Assembly (NCBI GenBank): GCA_963816775.1
Contig: CAWFLX010000030.1
Coordinates: forward strand, 137,998-201,997
DNA length: 64,000 nucleotides
Direction of reading: 5' to 3'
Origin: JAFAXD01 sp963816775
GTDB taxonomy: Bacteria; Pseudomonadota; Alphaproteobacteria; Rhizobiales; Xanthobacteraceae
A model generated the notes under the pieces. The model was given only the letters and a program-made list of their open reading frames with translations, was not told where the DNA came from and made no database searches. Both the position numbers and the translations under genes were made by a program. Of this stretch, positions 1-8,132 are shown piece by piece; position 1 is the stretch's first letter, and each line of letters begins with the position of its first letter.

Positions 1-322
1 ACCGTTCATCCTGAAACCGATAGCCGGTTTCATCCTCGTCTTGGCCCGCAACGTCGTAATGGAACGCCCACGTTCCGCCCTGCTTGTGGACGAGGTGGCC
101 GATCTCTTCGTCCTCATGCGCACGAAAGCGCGTGACCCTACACGCCTCGCGGTGGGCGCGCCACAACGTCGCGTCGATGCGGCTGTGGCGGTCCAAGGGC
201 GCGATCAATTCATAGCCGTCGCGGCTGCTGCCGGCCGGATGGCCCGGTTCGCGTGCAAGCTCAAGCCGAATTCGACGGAAGTCCCGTGGCAATGGCGCGG
301 ACTTTCTGGGGGGTGCGCTCAT
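1..322 (-). CDS. Conserved hypothetical protein, 3' end outside window
   Basis: The frame reads leftward from an ATG at 322 with no stop before the window edge, so only the first 107 codons are seen. A clear Shine-Dalgarno (AGGAG) sits five bases before the ATG. The protein begins MSAPPRKSAPLPRDFRRIRL and is rich in Arg, Asp, Glu and His. It lacks a signal peptide or membrane span, so it is probably a small cytoplasmic protein. It resembles short uncharacterised proteins of Bradyrhizobium-like bacteria from memory only. Function unknown. Confidence 0.6.
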   Translation of the reverse strand, partial: MSAPPRKSAPLPRDFRRIRLELAREPGHPAGSSRDGYELIAPLDRHSRIDATLWRAHREACRVTRFRAHEDEEIGHLVHKQGGTWAFHYDVAGQDEDETGYRFQDER

Positions 323-569
323 ATTCTCCTCGTGAGTGTAATCTGACGTCGGATTTAGCGAAGTCCCTGGGGCGATAGGCAGGTGGAACGCCTCGAACGG
401 CGAAAGCGACAACGAGCCAAAACAGCACCCACACCACGGAAAAGACGAGCCATCGTAGGCTATCCTGGATCTCGCCTGCTGGGGTGTAGGCCATTAGAAC
501 TCCGACTACCGGGCCAAGTAGGCTCACGGCAGCAACCCGCACGTCGCGTCGCAATCGTCTCGGTTTCAA
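261..569 (-). CDS. Possible small two-span membrane protein
   Basis: A 102-codon frame from a TTG at 569 encodes a basic N-terminus and two hydrophobic stretches (about residues 12-28 and 40-60, the second rich in Trp, Phe and Val). The composition looks like a membrane protein. However, the last 20 codons overlap the downstream gene in another frame, the start is a weak TTG, and no Shine-Dalgarno is visible. It may be a decayed gene whose true stop was lost. No family recognised. Confidence 0.3.
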   Translation of the reverse strand: MKPRRLRRDVRVAAVSLLGPVVGVLMAYTPAGEIQDSLRWLVFSVVWVLFWLVVAFAVRGVPPAYRPRDFAKSDVRLHSRGEYERTPQKVRAIATGLPSNSA

Positions 570-627
570 GGTGGAATTCGCTTGTCGAACAGTTGGCTCG
601 TTTGACTCTGCCCGATCTGGTTCTATC

Positions 628-801
628 TCAGCCCAGCGTCAATGCGGTCACCACGCTGGCAATAACAATAGCGACCGCGATGATCACGTCGTCCTGATCG
701 ATATTGATAATAAGCTCCATCAGTCCGGTGACCGGGGCGGTCACGGAAATTGCAGCAACACGAGACGCGTTTGGCGCCGAACGCCCAGCTCGAATTATCA
801 T
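628..801 (-). CDS. Small single-span membrane protein (57 aa)
   Basis: A short frame from ATG 801 to TGA at 628 gives a polar N-terminal half and a hydrophobic tail. The second half starts MELIINIDQDD and continues into about 18 Ile/Val/Ala residues. A shorter 30-residue version could start at ATG 720. The start at 801 is favoured because the palindromic promoter element upstream (834-893) lies 75 bp away, close to its spacing at the other three genes that carry it. The acidic motif before the membrane span recalls the protein at 21642-21806. Function unknown; the promoter suggests induction in low oxygen. Confidence 0.45.
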   Translation of the reverse strand: MIIRAGRSAPNASRVAAISVTAPVTGLMELIINIDQDDVIIAVAIVIASVVTALTLG

Positions 802-833
802 GTTCCATACCCCACACTTTGAGACCTAGAACC

Positions 834-893
834 AGCTTAGACGCGGCCGCATCAAGGACAATTCAGGTATCGTCCATAAGGGATAGCCCGTAG
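834..893 (-). promoter_or_regulatory. FixJ-like composite promoter, copy A
   Basis: Read on the minus strand: an imperfect 18-bp palindrome CTACGGGCTATCCCTTAT (893-876), seven bases, ACCTGAATT (868-860), twenty bases, then TAAGCT (839-834) as a -10-like element. The same arrangement recurs upstream of fixK (19119-19178), a 65-aa protein (19527-19586) and a 54-aa protein (21552-21611). The start codon of the 57-aa membrane protein follows 75 bp from the palindrome. Assignment to FixJ is an inference. Confidence 0.6.
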
Positions 894-946
894 TCGAGCC
901 GCACGACCACACGCCTCATTGGGGGCTTTTTGGCCCCTAACGCGTG

Positions 947-960
947 TTGACCTGAATCAA
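947..960. promoter_or_regulatory. FixK/FNR box
   Basis: TTGACCTGAATCAA matches the FNR/FixK half-sites TTGAN and ATCAA with a four-base spacer. It lies about 54 bp upstream of promoter copy A, so a FixK-type regulator may add to control of the 57-aa membrane protein. No credible gene starts at the class II distance in either direction. Confidence 0.55.
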
Positions 961-1079
961 AAATGGCCGCCAAAGGTGTTGGGGAGTAATTTCGTCGCTC
1001 ACGAGAACGCAAATGGCAGACGTGCCGTTGCCTAATGTGAAGACCGTAGGTCGAAGCGTCCGACATTTCGGCTCGAGTC

Positions 1080-1529
1080 TCAACCGGCCAGATGCTTTTC
1101 GATCTCGCTAATTGGATGTTTGGTCAGGTCCTTGCCGACTTCGGCGATAATCCGGCTTTTAACATCGGCATGAAAGGCATGCCGCAAATCGGCCAGTGTG
1201 CGCGGCGGCGCCGCGACGACAAGCGCGGTCACTTTGCGCTCACGCACGAGCTTTTCTAGCGCGGCGGCGATACGGCCGACAAATCGATGTTCCTCGAGAT
1301 CGTGCCAGTCGGTCGCTGCCACCTCGGCGCTGCGATTGCTGCCGGCACGCTTGAAGGCTCGGCCTGGCCGATCGGTGCCCTGCTCGTGGGTCGGTGGGTT
1401 GTCATCGATGAAGACGCGTTCAGTTGTGAAGTTCGGATATTTTTCATCGCCTGCGTTGCGCAAAAACAGGGCTTTCCGACCATCGCCAACGAAAATGAAA
1501 GCATTATGCGGAATTTCAAGCTTGCTCAT
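1080..1529 (-). CDS. Host attachment family protein (baeRF12-like)
   Basis: This 149-residue protein starts at ATG 1529 (MSKLEIPHNAFIFVGDGRKA), chosen because GGAG precedes it by seven bases; a longer in-frame extension upstream lacks one. The fold signature fits the host-attachment protein family, now grouped with release-factor-like domains (baeRF12): an N-terminal strand ending in VGDGRKALFLRN, a central Arg/Lys-rich stretch, and a C-terminal half with ALVVAAPPRTLADLR and a closing EIEKHL helix. It should be cytoplasmic. In rhizobia such genes often lie in low-oxygen or stress clusters, as here. The precise activity of the family is not established. Confidence 0.8.
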   Translation of the reverse strand: MSKLEIPHNAFIFVGDGRKALFLRNAGDEKYPNFTTERVFIDDNPPTHEQGTDRPGRAFKRAGSNRSAEVAATDWHDLEEHRFVGRIAAALEKLVRERKVTALVVAAPPRTLADLRHAFHADVKSRIIAEVGKDLTKHPISEIEKHLAG

Positions 1530-1705
1530 GATGTGCTCCGGAACGCCGTCATCGGATGCGCAGCGCCTCGACTTAGTGCGGCGTCGAGCACGAAGGTCAG
1601 GCGATTCCGCCATCCCCGCTAAAGACGATTTTGGTCGCGTTCTTCATTTGGATACAGTTTAGTTGCATCTAACTTCATTGTTAAAGGCTTCGCCGCCGAG
1701 ACGTA

Positions 1706-1719
1706 TTGACCTGCATCAA
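1706..1719. promoter_or_regulatory. FixK/FNR box upstream of secreted peptide and CBS-BON gene
   Basis: TTGACCTGCATCAA has ideal four-base spacing. Reading rightward, a class II start site would fall near 1754 with TATGGA at 1742-1747 as a -10-like element, giving an approximately 80-base leader before the gene at 1834. Leftward use toward the gene at 1529 is also possible. Confidence 0.65.
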
Positions 1720-1833
1720 TGAATGCGTCTCGGACGCTGTATATGGAAGTTGTTCGTCTGATGCCGCGTTCTAGCGACGCGTCGACCTGTTGTCGCCCGT
1801 CAACTTGTTTATTTGGAGCGTTGGAGTCCCGGC

Positions 1834-1974
1834 GTGAGCGCAGCACTCAAGCGCATTGCATTAGTTGGAATTCTAGCTGCTATAGCCGGCATGGCTGCTC
1901 GGCCTTATGCCGAGATCAATGCTCCATTGGCCGATTGTGAGGCCAAATTTTCATGGATGACCAATCAGTGGTAG
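1834..1974 (+). CDS. Small putative exported protein (46 aa)
   Basis: A GTG at 1834 with GGAG eight bases upstream opens a 46-codon frame. The N-terminus is one Lys-Arg pair followed by a hydrophobic Leu/Ile/Ala stretch and GMAARPYAEINA, which looks like a signal peptide or membrane anchor with a short periplasmic tail holding one Cys. It follows the FixK box at 1706-1719 and ends 29 bases before the CBS-BON gene, so the two may be cotranscribed. No family recognised. Confidence 0.5.
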   Translation: MSAALKRIALVGILAAIAGMAARPYAEINAPLADCEAKFSWMTNQW

Positions 1975-2003
1975 ATCTTGAGAACGCGCAGGGAGGAATG
2001 GAT

Positions 2004-2690
2004 ATGAAAGCCCGCGACGTAATGGTTTCTCCAGTCGTTACGGCCCAACCGTCCTCGTCGGTCAAGGATGTTGCGAAAGTCTTCCTGGAGCGGCGAATCA
2101 GCGCCGTACCTGTGGTCGACGATCATGGCAAGCTGGTTGGCATCGTAAGCGAAGGCGATTTGCTGCATCGTAGCGAGGCTGGCACGGAGCGACAGCGTCC
2201 CTGGTGGCTTCTCGCACTGACCGGCGATGAAGCGCTAGCCGCCGACTACGTCAAGGCACATGCCCGCAAAGTCTCGGACGTGATGACGACCGAAGTCATA
2301 ACGGCGGCACCGGAGACGTCCTTGCACGAAATCGCGTCGCTGTTGGAGAACTACTCGATCAAACGTGTGCCGATCGTAAAGGACGGGCAGCTTGTTGGTA
2401 TAGTCAGCAGAGCAAATCTCATCCAGGCGGTAGCAAGCGATCGAAAACGACCGGATATCCAGCCGTCGGACGCGACGATTCGCGACAAGCTGATGACGCA
2501 CCTGAAGGCGCAGCGCTGGGCCCACACAGGCTTGTTGAATGCGACGGTGAATGACGGCGTGGTTGATCTGTGGGGTATCTCCAATTCGGATGTGGAGAGA
2601 AAGGCCGTTCGTGTTGCGGCTGAATCAATGCCCGGCGTACACGCAGTCAATGATCACCTGATCACGCGGCCGCATGGATGGGGTTACTGA
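2004..2690 (+). CDS. CBS-pair and BON domain protein
   Basis: The 228-residue product has two tandem CBS domains (about residues 1-60 and 85-145; MKARDVMVSP, VVDDHGKLVGIVSEGDLLHR, VKDGQLVGIVSRANLI) and a C-terminal BON-like domain (about 160-225, VNDGVVDLWG and VPGV-type ends). CBS pairs usually bind adenine nucleotides and sense energy state; BON domains are linked to membrane or phospholipid association. The ATG at 2004 was chosen over one at 1998 because GGAGG lies seven bases before it. Two paralogues occur at 17620-18354 and 24037-24732. A FixK box lies upstream at 1706. Ligand unknown. Confidence 0.85.
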   Translation: MKARDVMVSPVVTAQPSSSVKDVAKVFLERRISAVPVVDDHGKLVGIVSEGDLLHRSEAGTERQRPWWLLALTGDEALAADYVKAHARKVSDVMTTEVITAAPETSLHEIASLLENYSIKRVPIVKDGQLVGIVSRANLIQAVASDRKRPDIQPSDATIRDKLMTHLKAQRWAHTGLLNATVNDGVVDLWGISNSDVERKAVRVAAESMPGVHAVNDHLITRPHGWGY

Positions 2691-2787
2691 GCCGCAACTG
2701 CCGTGCACAGATGCGATCGTCCGATAGATGCTCCCGCATTGAGGGCTCGAGAGCTGCAGTAATTATGGACTGCCTGACCATTGGCGA

Positions 2788-3020
2788 ATGATAATATGGG
2801 CCCGACGCGCCCCCGCAACACTGGTTGGCAATTACGGTTTCGACGCCGGTCGCAAGGAATACGTCGGTCTGGTCGAAGCCGGGATTATCGACCCGACCAA
2901 AGCCGTGCGCATCACACTGGAGAACGCCCTGTCGGTCGCGAGCTGCTGACCGAAGCCACGATGACGGAAATCCCGGAAGCCGAGAAGGAGATCGCGGCAG
3001 ATCCGGAGATGGTCCTGTAA
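2788..3020 (+). pseudogene. groEL: groEL 3'-terminal remnant
   Basis: Codons from about 2812 read TLVGNYGFDAG, then EYVGLVEAGIIDPTKAVR and TLENALSVAS, which is the conserved C-terminal region of GroEL. A stop after SVASC breaks the frame. The next frame resumes LLTEATMTEIPEAEKE and ends at 3020, as expected for the tail of GroEL. Only the last 75 or so residues remain, and no chaperonin body precedes them. The fragment is therefore a decayed remnant, presumably left by recombination or loss of an accessory groEL copy. Confidence 0.75.
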
Positions 3021-3356
3021 TCAAGAAGATTCCAGGGACCGGTTCCGAACGATCGCTCCAATTTCCCTGGCCGCAAAACCAGTATTCTGCTGCAAAGTCA
3101 TCCAATGCCATTGCAATTCGCGGGGTCGGCGGAAAAACGGGTATTGCGGGTACAGGCCGGATCGAGGCAACCAATAGCAGCGGGGGCGCAAGCGATATTC
3201 GGTCCAATACCACCCGCAAATCAACCGAGCGTGCTGCAATTGGGTTGGGGCGCGCTCTGTAATAGTGGACACCGGGGGCGGCGCAGCCTTTGCACCGTCT
3301 GCGGCCGGCAGCACGAACCACGCTGCTAACAAGAGATGCGTAAGCGTCCGAAACAT
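3021..3356 (-). CDS. Small putative secreted protein
   Basis: From ATG 3356 a 111-residue frame begins MFRTLTHLLLAAWFVLPAAD, a convincing signal peptide with an Ala-rich cleavage region. It is followed by an aromatic and Arg-rich segment (CGWYWTEYRLRPRC). The rest looks less protein-like and runs right up to the groEL remnant, so the 3' end may be decayed. The FixK box at 3421-3434 sits at the right distance for a start site near 3386, giving a 30-base leader. Function unknown. Confidence 0.35.
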   Translation of the reverse strand: MFRTLTHLLLAAWFVLPAADGAKAAPPPVSTITERAPTQLQHARLICGWYWTEYRLRPRCYWLPRSGLYPQYPFFRRPRELQWHWMTLQQNTGFAAREIGAIVRNRSLESS

Positions 3357-3420
3357 TTGCGTGTACCTGGATCGACCCCAAACATCGCTTTGATTTGTGA
3401 ACCAGCCCGGGATTGCTACC

Positions 3421-3434
3421 TTGAGCGAAATCAA
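3421..3434. promoter_or_regulatory. FixK/FNR box
   Basis: TTGAGCGAAATCAA, identical to the box at 7440-7453. Leftward it is well placed for the small secreted protein starting at 3356. Rightward it lies only about 22 bp from the ATG of an MFS remnant. Confidence 0.6.
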
Positions 3435-3449
3435 AATATTGCGGCAGAT

Positions 3450-3820
3450 ATGGATCAGCCGCTGAGCGTCCCGGCGAGTACCGGCAAACCGCTCCCTTCG
3501 GAACCGACGGCCAGTGCGCGTTGGCTGTCCACGCTGTTGCGGCCGGTCCGAGCGTTCCGTTTGATCTATCTGCCGCTAGTGATGGTCTTTTTCGCCTACG
3601 GCGCGTCGGGGATTATCGACGTCACGCGCGACATGTGGATCAAGGAGCAGCTGACCCTGAGCGCGGAACCTACGCCGAACTCGGCCCGCTGTTGATTACC
3701 GTCGCCGTGCTGGGGCTCGTCGTTCCACTTGCGGTCATCCTCTGGCTGGGACGGCGGGTTGACGTGGGCCGCACGGATTCGAGGCCCTGCGAGACGAGCC
3801 GTATACGGGATTCTCCTTAG
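3450..3820 (+). pseudogene. Major facilitator transporter remnant
   Basis: From ATG 3450 the frame reads to RPVRAFRLIYLPLVMVFFAY and SGIIDVTRDMWIKEQLTLS, which resembles the N-terminal first membrane span and following loop of an MFS (BT1-like) carrier. The frame then degenerates. Another frame supplies a further hydrophobic segment (LLITVAVLGLVVPLAVILWL) before a stop near 3820. Only about 120 codons of an expected 450 or more survive, so it is a remnant. Which carrier it came from cannot be told. Confidence 0.5.
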
Positions 3821-3892
3821 GTGCCAGACCGGAATATGTTCGTTCAAGGGGAACGGCTAAAATCATCAAATTGAGGGTGAGGGAGCGCTGTT

Positions 3893-5257
3893 ATGCATGG
3901 ACAAATGGGTGTTGGTCGCGCGGTCCTGGCAGCCATTTTGTCGTTGCTCTCGCCCTTAGGCGTGCTCGCCGACGAGCGCGACTTTTGCACGTCGCCTGTA
4001 GTTACCTACGCGAGCGTGATCGAGCGCGTCGCGCCGGCAATCGTTAGCATCAATTTGCGGTCCCCTGTCGGGCTTGATCCGAGTCGCGCGTCGCGGGCGA
4101 AGGGCGAGCGGGAAGAGATTGGCGCCTTTGGATCGGGCGTGATCATTGATCCGTCCGGGTTGATAGCAACGACGAGCCATGGGCTGGAGAGAAATTGGCC
4201 GATCACCGTCGTACTGAATGACCAGCGCGAGCTCGACGCCGAGATCGTTTTGACCGACCGTCGCACCGATCTTGCGATTCTACGCATCAAGGGATCACAG
4301 GATTTTGCGACCGTGCAACTTGGCAATTCCGACGAGGTGCGGGTTGGCGATCTTGTGCTTGCTATCGGCAATCCATATGCAGTCGGGCAAACCGTTACCC
4401 ATGGCCTGGTGTCAGCGGTGGGACGCACCCAACTCCAGATCAACAATTACGAATACTACATCCAGACCGATGCGGCGATAAATCCGGGGAGTTCGGGTGG
4501 CGCGCTTTTGGACGCGCGTGGTCGGTTGATCGGCATCAACATGGCTATCGTTTCCCAGACGAGGGGCTGGCAAGGTATTGGGTTTGCGGTGCCGGTTAAC
4601 ATGGTTGCCTTTGTGGCGGACGCCGCACGCCGTGGGACGGACGTGATCAGACGGGCTTGGCTTGGTGCCAAATTGGTGCCGCTTGATCCCGGTACTGTCG
4701 CACGCCTGAAGCTGAACAGCGCTATAGGCGCGTTGGTGAGGAGCGTTGTCGCCAACAGTCCTGCGGAGCAAGCCGGGCTTCAGGTAAACGACGTGATTTC
4801 GTCCATCGATGGACGACTCGTCGAAAATCCGAATGCGTTCGATTATCGCTTCGCCATGAGGAATGTTCCCGGCAAAGTACAGCTGGGAATTGTGCGCGAC
4901 GGCACCGAGCAAACGCTCGAGGTGAATCTAGTCCCCGCACCGGAAACGGTTCCACGTGAGAGTACCAGAATTGAAACGTTCGCGCCGTTGCGCGGCGCCA
5001 TCGTTGTCAATCTATCGCCCGCCGTCGCAGAGGAGTTGGGGCTTGATGCCGATGTCGAGGGGGTTGCGGTGACGGATGTCGAAAAGGACACCCCTGCGCA
5101 AAGGTTCGGATTGCAACGCGGCGATATTCTACTGAAGGCGAATGGCGCCAAGATCAACCGCGCGCGCGACGTGGAACGCCTGCTCCGAAATACGCGTGTG
5201 GCGACGCTGGAGTTCGATCGCGGTGGCGACCTCTTCCTGGCGCGGATCACCCGATGA
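3893..5257 (+). CDS. DegP/HtrA-type periplasmic serine protease
   Basis: The 454-residue product starts at ATG 3893 behind GAGGGAG. A signal peptide covers about residues 1-26 (ending GVLADE). The trypsin-like domain follows with His96 (TTSHGL), Asp126 (RRTDLAIL) and Ser201 (NPGSSGG), an intact triad. Two PDZ domains follow (about 255-345 and 365-450; the second includes DTPAQRFGLQRGDILLKANG). The His motif is SHGL rather than the usual NHHV-type and the Ser motif is SSGG rather than NSGG, small departures from classic DegP. It should degrade or refold damaged envelope proteins. It stands alone between an MFS remnant and fixL. Confidence 0.9.
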   Translation: MHGQMGVGRAVLAAILSLLSPLGVLADERDFCTSPVVTYASVIERVAPAIVSINLRSPVGLDPSRASRAKGEREEIGAFGSGVIIDPSGLIATTSHGLERNWPITVVLNDQRELDAEIVLTDRRTDLAILRIKGSQDFATVQLGNSDEVRVGDLVLAIGNPYAVGQTVTHGLVSAVGRTQLQINNYEYYIQTDAAINPGSSGGALLDARGRLIGINMAIVSQTRGWQGIGFAVPVNMVAFVADAARRGTDVIRRAWLGAKLVPLDPGTVARLKLNSAIGALVRSVVANSPAEQAGLQVNDVISSIDGRLVENPNAFDYRFAMRNVPGKVQLGIVRDGTEQTLEVNLVPAPETVPRESTRIETFAPLRGAIVVNLSPAVAEELGLDADVEGVAVTDVEKDTPAQRFGLQRGDILLKANGAKINRARDVERLLRNTRVATLEFDRGGDLFLARITR

Positions 5258-5556
5258 GCCAGGCGATGAATAAGTCGACCGGTGATCCATGGCCTCGATG
5301 ACTGCGAGCCGTTCACGATGCAGCTGCACCCGGCGGTGTCCCGGATCATCAAAAGCTATCGGCACCCCCGCTGTCTGACGCTTGCAGGGCGCTTTTCCCT
5401 TCCGTGAAGCCTCTCACTTGCGCCCGCGCGCGCCAGAAGCGCTCGCGACAAGTCATCTGCAATGATAGCGACCTGCTTCCCCAAACTTGCATGCGCTAGA
5501 ATGTTCCGTGCTAAATTGCCGTTCGGAAGCCCTCAATTGCCGAGGCGCGCGGGGCG

Positions 5557-6801
5557 ATGGAAACCGAGAACTATCGTAGCGATCTGCTGGGCCATTCTGG
5601 GCTCGGGGGGTCAGCGTCCGGTACTGGCGACCTGGCGCAACAAGCGCTCGACGTCGTCCGTGATCTGGTCGCGGAACTGAAAAGCCGCGAGGCGCATCTG
5701 CGCTCGATTCTCGAGACCGTGCCCGACGCGATGGTGATCATCGATGAGGTCGGGCTAATCCAGTCCTTTAGCACCACAGCCGAGCGACTGTTCGGTTTTA
5801 CTGCCGACGAGATCCGAGGCCGCAATGTCAACGCTTTGATGCCGGCCCCATATCAGCAGGAGCACGACAGCTATCTGAAACGGTATCTAACTACGGGCGA
5901 GCGGCGCATCATCGGAACATCGCGGGTGGTGGTCGGCCAGCGCAAGGACGGCAGCACCTTCCCGATGGAGCTGTTCGTCGGCGAGGTTTTGCTGCAAGGC
6001 AAGCGGCAGTTCATCGGCTTCGTGCGCAATCTTACCGAGCGGCATGATCGCGAGCGCCGGCTGCACGAGGTGCAGTCGGAACTCCTCCATATCTCGCGAT
6101 TGAGCACCATGGGCGAGATGGCTTCAACGCTCGCCCATGAGCTCAACCAGCCGCTCGCGGCGATCGCCAACTACTTGCAGGGGTCGCGGCGCTTGCTCAA
6201 GGACAGCCCGGACACACGCGCGCCATTGATCCTGGATGCGCTGGACAAGGCCGCCGAGCAGGCAGTGCGGGCCGGCGATGTCATCCAGCGGCTGCGCGAC
6301 TTTGTCGCCCGCGGCGAAACCGAGCGACGAATCGAAAGCATCAAGAAGCTCCTTGAGGAAGCGAGCGCGCTCGCACTTGTCGCCGCCAAGGAGAAGTCCG
6401 TGCGAGTGAGCTTCGAACTCGACCCCGCCGTCGACCTCGTGCTGGTCGACAAGATCCAGGTCCAGCAGGTCCTGCTCAATCTTCTGCGCAATGCGATCGA
6501 AGCAATGGAGAGTTCCGATCGCCGCGAGTTGGCTGTCACGACAGCTCCGGCTGGCGACGGAATGATGACTATCGACGTTGCCGACACCGGCTGCGGCATC
6601 GCGCCGGAAATAGCGCCGCGGCTGTTCCTGCCGTTCGTCACGACGAAACGACAGGGCATGGGGATCGGACTGTCGATTTCCCGCACAATCATCGAGTCGC
6701 ACGGCGGCCAAATGACCGTGCAACCCAATCCTGGCGGAGGCACCATCTTCCGCTTTACGCTGCGGGCGGTAACCCCGGAGGAGATGATCGATGACGCGTG
6801 A
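5557..6801 (+). CDS. fixL: Oxygen sensor histidine kinase FixL
   Basis: The 414-residue kinase has one PAS domain (about residues 40-165), a dimerisation/phospho-acceptor domain with His194 (TLAHELNQPLAAI) and an ATPase domain (about 290-405; DTGCGI, GMGIGLSISRTIIESHGG). The PAS matches the heme PAS of Bradyrhizobium FixL: the proximal heme ligand is conserved as His103 (EHDSYLKRY), and the oxygen-signalling Arg as Arg123 (IIGTSRVVVG). It lacks the extra N-terminal PAS and any membrane span, so it is a soluble heme sensor. Heme without oxygen should activate phosphorylation of FixJ, whose gene overlaps its 3' end by 11 bases. Confidence 0.92.
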   Translation: METENYRSDLLGHSGLGGSASGTGDLAQQALDVVRDLVAELKSREAHLRSILETVPDAMVIIDEVGLIQSFSTTAERLFGFTADEIRGRNVNALMPAPYQQEHDSYLKRYLTTGERRIIGTSRVVVGQRKDGSTFPMELFVGEVLLQGKRQFIGFVRNLTERHDRERRLHEVQSELLHISRLSTMGEMASTLAHELNQPLAAIANYLQGSRRLLKDSPDTRAPLILDALDKAAEQAVRAGDVIQRLRDFVARGETERRIESIKKLLEEASALALVAAKEKSVRVSFELDPAVDLVLVDKIQVQQVLLNLLRNAIEAMESSDRRELAVTTAPAGDGMMTIDVADTGCGIAPEIAPRLFLPFVTTKRQGMGIGLSISRTIIESHGGQMTVQPNPGGGTIFRFTLRAVTPEEMIDDA

Positions 6802-7393
6802 GGCGGTGGTGCACGTCATCGACGATGACGATGCGGCGCGCGATTCGCTCGCGTTCCTCCTCGACACCGCCGGGTTTTGCGTCCGCACGTACGAGTCGGC
6901 AGTGGTGTTCCTCGGCGAGCTTGCGCGCGTCGAGCCCGGCTGCATCATCTCGGATGTGCGCATGCCGGAGATTACCGGGCTCGAGCTGTTGCGACGCCTC
7001 AGGGATCAGAAGATCGATTGGCCGGTAATTGTCATGACCGGTCAGGGCGATGTCACGTTGGCGGTAGAGTCGATCAAGGCTGGGGCCCTGGATTTCATCG
7101 AAAAGCCGTACCATCACGAGGAATTACTCGGCGCCGTCAGATCGGCAGTGATGGATTCCAGCGACGCGCGCGAGGAGGAAAAAGCCGAGGTGCGGAAGCG
7201 TTTGGCGGGGCTCTCCCCCATTGAAAGACAGGTCCTCGCCGCGCTTACGGCCGGACAGCCGAATTCGGCTATCGCGGTCGAGTTGGCAATCAGTCCGCGC
7301 ACGGTCGAAGTCCATCGTGCCAGCATTTTGACCAAGATGCAGGCCAAGAGCTTATCTCATCTGGTTCGCATGATGATGTTGTCGGCGCCATGA
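6791..7393 (+). CDS. fixJ: Response regulator FixJ
   Basis: The 200-residue protein has an N-terminal receiver (acidic pocket DDDD at 11-14, phospho-acceptor Asp55 in IISDVRMPE, Lys105 in IEKPY) and a C-terminal LuxR/FixJ helix-turn-helix (about 140-198; LSPIERQVLAALTAGQ, ISPRTVEVHRASILTKM). It starts inside the fixL stop region, so the pair is translationally coupled. FixJ, once phosphorylated by FixL, normally activates fixK. A shared palindromic promoter element in front of the fixK-like gene and three small-protein genes in this window is the likely target. Confidence 0.92.
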   Translation: MTREAVVHVIDDDDAARDSLAFLLDTAGFCVRTYESAVVFLGELARVEPGCIISDVRMPEITGLELLRRLRDQKIDWPVIVMTGQGDVTLAVESIKAGALDFIEKPYHHEELLGAVRSAVMDSSDAREEEKAEVRKRLAGLSPIERQVLAALTAGQPNSAIAVELAISPRTVEVHRASILTKMQAKSLSHLVRMMMLSAP

Positions 7394-7439
7394 GCAAGGT
7401 CGAGGTAATCAGCCTGCGCGCGGCCGGCCTTCGCGGCAT

Positions 7440-7453
7440 TTGAGCGAAATCAA
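7440..7453. promoter_or_regulatory. FixK/FNR box upstream of lone receiver
   Basis: TTGAGCGAAATCAA. Reading rightward, a class II start site would fall near 7488, about 100 bases before the receiver gene at 7589. This would place the receiver under FixK and could form a feedback loop on the Fix circuit. Confidence 0.6.
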
Positions 7454-7588
7454 AGCCTCATGCAAGCATTGTGGTTTGATGGCGATCGGCTTTTTGGCCG
7501 CGCTGCCGTGTTGTCATTGTTGGGAATGCGCCGTGCGGCGATTCCGAGTGCTTGGCCAGGCACTTACGAGGAGCGAAGATCCAAGGCA

Positions 7589-7984
7589 ATGAAACAGATC
7601 CAGGCCGCGCCAAGGCACGTTCTCGTGCTCGATGACGACGACGCCGTGCGAAATTCGCTCAAGTTTTCGCTCGAGACGGAAGGCTTTTTGGTGCATCTCT
7701 ATTCGGACCCTGACCAATTGCTCAACGACGGCAGCCCACCTGTCCCGAGCTGCCTGATCGTCAACTACAACATGCCGGCGATGAATGGCCTCGAATTTGT
7801 GGCAAGGCTTCGGGACCGGCACGTCTCGATCCCGGTCATCCTTGTAACCGGCCATCTCAGCGAGAACATTCGCCGACGCGCTGCTGCTGCCGGGGTTTCG
7901 GCGGTCGAAAAGCCGTTTCTTGGAAGGCGGCTCTACGAGTGTGTCGCGCGCGCCTTCGAACACGAAGCCACGCCGCCCCCGTAA
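7589..7984 (+). CDS. Single-domain receiver with Asn at the phosphorylation site
   Basis: From ATG 7589 (MKQIQAAPRH) a 131-residue receiver domain covers the whole protein. The acidic pocket DDDD is at 15-18 and the conserved Lys in VEKPF is present. The residue at the phospho-acceptor position is Asn59 (LIVNYNMPAMNG, codon AAC), where relatives carry Asp. It cannot be phosphorylated in the normal way and may act as a decoy or constitutive binder, perhaps modulating FixL or FixJ. It follows fixLJ in the same direction and has its own FixK box. An in-frame extension to 7460 lacks a Shine-Dalgarno. Confidence 0.8.
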   Translation: MKQIQAAPRHVLVLDDDDAVRNSLKFSLETEGFLVHLYSDPDQLLNDGSPPVPSCLIVNYNMPAMNGLEFVARLRDRHVSIPVILVTGHLSENIRRRAAAAGVSAVEKPFLGRRLYECVARAFEHEATPPP

Positions 7985-8132
7985 TGCGGAGCGGCAACAG
8001 GTTTGAAAATATTGACCTTGCCGGTCGGGCGACATCCAATGCTGCATGGGGGCGCAGGGGAAATCTCCGTCTATTCCAACTAGGAACGCTGCTCTGGGAT
8101 AGGCATCTTGTCTGACCCCGCAGGAGAAACGC

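Noticed and set aside
863..1066. 67-codon minus-strand frame over the FixK box at 947
   Set aside because: Its composition is not protein-like and it contains regulatory elements within it; treated as chance.
2662..3381. 239-codon minus-strand frame opposite the groEL remnant
   Set aside because: It runs antisense to recognisable groEL sequence and shows no domain.
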